DNA of 64,000 nucleotides from an uncultured Tenacibaculum sp. (GTDB lineage: Bacteria > Bacteroidota > Bacteroidia > Flavobacteriales > Flavobacteriaceae). The stretch covers positions 1 through 64,000 of the forward strand of contig CANMCD010000002.1 of assembly GCA_947496185.1 (NCBI GenBank). Direction: 5' to 3'. Positions within the stretch are counted from its first letter, which is position 1, and every line of letters begins with the position of its first letter. Below the pieces are notes generated by a model. It saw nothing but the letters and a program-made list of their open reading frames with translations, was not told the origin of the DNA and did not search any database. This document shows positions 62,783 through 64,000 of this stretch, in pieces. The position numbers were made by a program, and so were the translations under genes.

Positions 62783-64000
62783 TCACTCTTTCAACTGATC
62801 TAGTATTTCCTTTGCCTTTTCTCCTTCTTCAGTATTTGCATAACTTAAAGAGACAAACTCCAAGGCTTTTTGATAGACTTCTCTATCTTGATACTTTCCG
62901 ATTGAAAGCGCTTTTAAAAGTGCTAATTTAGGAATTAAATTTGATTTTTTTACTTGTGGTGTAAATTTGTCTATCTTTTCCACCACTTCTTCATACTTAT
63001 CCAACTTATAAAGATAATATATTGCTTTATAGGTTTTTAGCACTTGATCTTCTTCTTTAGGCTTTTCTTCACTTGTTTTTTTATTGGGTTCTCTAATGAC
63101 TTGTGCAAACTTTGTGTCTGCATACTTCGTTAGAATAATATCTTTGTACTCATTTGCTTTTTCTTCATTATTAATACTAGTATATATTTGGTATAAATGA
63201 TAAGAAATAGCTAACTCTAAATCTTGCTCCTTCTTAATGGCTCTTAATCTTTCTAAGTTTTCAATGGCCAAATCAGGATTTTTAAATTGTTCTTTATAAA
63301 TCAATCCTAACTGATACAATGCTTCATTACGCTCTTCTTTCAAACTGCCAATAACTTCTGGATCCGTAGGGATAGCATCAATGTAAGTACTCAATTCATA
63401 TCTAGGATTCACTTTGGGTTCATCAGAAACCTCTTCCTCTGCTTCTTCAAAACCATCTAATGAAAGACTTTTATCAGACAAGCGCCAATTATCTTCTAAT
63501 GGTCTGTTCCCCCATAACTTTTCAAACTCTACTTTACCAAATGCTACGCTTTGGTCATTATAAAAATACCATTTCCCTTTTTTTGCAAGAAAGCCATTAC
63601 TATTACCTCCTACAAAAGCGTTTCCGAAGTTTTGAGCATTCAACATTTGTTGTTTCTTTTCCTCATCTTCTTGTTTGATCTTTTCAATATGCTTTTCGAA
63701 ATAAGCTACCTGTTCTTCTTTACTCATATCCGTAATCTTAAGAATACTATCATTATTCTTTACGGTTTCTTCAAACTCTCTTAAAGCAGTCAACCCTTTA
63801 TTCTTTCTACGTATTCTTCGAATCCTTCTTTCGTTTTCAAATGCTTTTGGCGTTGTCGTCAAAACACTATCATAATAAGACCCTGCTACCAAATATTCCT
63901 GTTTATCAAAAGAAACATTTCCTAATTTTTCATAAGCATATGTTTTTTGATAATCATCATTATGTTTGGCTCTAAGTGACTTATTAAAATAAACAATGGC
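62783..64000 (-). CDS. sprE: SprE/PorW-like TPR lipoprotein of the type IX secretion system (5' end beyond window)
   Basis: The frame stays open to the right edge, giving at least 406 residues. TPR units are visible near the edge (AIVYFNKSLRAKH, KTYAYEKLGNVSFDKQEYLVAG) and at the C terminus (AISYHLYQIYTSINNEEKANEYK, AIYYLYKLDKYEEVVEKIDKF). The central block GKWYFYNDQSVAFGKVEF followed by LWGNRPLEDNWR resembles the conserved region of SprE/PorW lipoproteins, which T9SS and gliding need. The lipobox, if any, is outside the window. It may share a transcript with the bactofilin gene, 33 bases downstream. Confidence 0.78.
   Translation of the reverse strand, partial: AIVYFNKSLRAKHNDDYQKTYAYEKLGNVSFDKQEYLVAGSYYDSVLTTTPKAFENERRIRRIRRKNKGLTALREFEETVKNNDSILKITDMSKEEQVAYFEKHIEKIKQEDEEKKQQMLNAQNFGNAFVGGNSNGFLAKKGKWYFYNDQSVAFGKVEFEKLWGNRPLEDNWRLSDKSLSLDGFEEAEEEVSDEPKVNPRYELSTYIDAIPTDPEVIGSLKEERNEALYQLGLIYKEQFKNPDLAIENLERLRAIKKEQDLELAISYHLYQIYTSINNEEKANEYKDIILTKYADTKFAQVIREPNKKTSEEKPKEEDQVLKTYKAIYYLYKLDKYEEVVEKIDKFTPQVKKSNLIPKLALLKALSIGKYQDREVYQKALEFVSLSYANTEEGEKAKEILDQLKE

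Overview
This is an AT-rich chromosomal window (roughly one third G+C by eye) from a member of the Bacteroidota, most likely a marine Flavobacteriaceae of the Tenacibaculum/Polaribacter kind. The genus is a guess; the family-level call rests on several signs. Promoters fit the Bacteroidota consensus TTTG-N19-TAnnTTTG, for example upstream of tRNA-Cys, dxs, purD and atpB. Secreted proteins carry C-terminal type IX secretion (T9SS) sorting tails. The atp genes run B-E-F-H-A-G without atpD/atpC. A SprE/PorW-type T9SS lipoprotein, a bactofilin, a DUF4286 gene beside rsmA and many lipoproteins complete the picture.

Layout. 1-345: tandem 142-bp repeat. 0.5-6 kb: a Na+/amino acid symporter, an aminopeptidase P, a small glycine-rich membrane protein, and an overlapping RimK-like ligase / aspartoacylase-like hydrolase pair. 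6.3-9.7 kb: a large sortilin/BNR-repeat exported protein, folB and tRNA-Cys. 9.9-11.2 kb: a sensor histidine kinase that appears to be split by an in-frame stop. 11.4-19.9 kb: a tightly packed polysaccharide locus (methyltransferase, two GT2, two GT4, two Wzy/WaaL-like membrane proteins, one WcaJ/WbaP-type initiating transferase). 20.2-22.6 kb: a T9SS cargo protein and purD.

22.7-28.6 kb is an accessory island between the housekeeping genes purD and dgt. It holds an L,D-transpeptidase-like protein with two duplicated lipoproteins (possible effector plus immunity), a helix-turn-helix regulator with an inverted-repeat operator that resembles one in front of the transpeptidase-like gene, decayed reading frames, a three-gene lipoprotein/membrane/coiled-coil operon, and a Panacea-domain antitoxin overlapping a small membrane protein (probable toxin-antitoxin pair).

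28.9-41.6 kb is mostly housekeeping: dgt, serS, a 47-aa small gene, a strongly structured RNA with a predicted pseudoknot and its own promoter and UUCG-capped terminator (32236-32529, minus strand), a TPR protein, DUF4286, rsmA, mgtE, a LysE exporter, a PaaE-type reductase, rsmI and dxs. 41.8-56.4 kb is surface biology: two paralogous lipoproteins, a multidomain secreted metallophosphatase, a beta-helix protein apparently frameshifted away from its T9SS tail, and four lipocalin-like lipoproteins around an O-antigen-ligase/TPR protein. 56.6-64 kb: the ATP synthase operon, its assembly-type small membrane genes, a bactofilin and the 3' part of a SprE/PorW-like gene.

The candidates most worth follow-up are the structured RNA, the transpeptidase-like/duplicated-lipoprotein cassette with its possible shared operator, and the Panacea pair. 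All functional claims come from reading motifs and context; no database search was possible.
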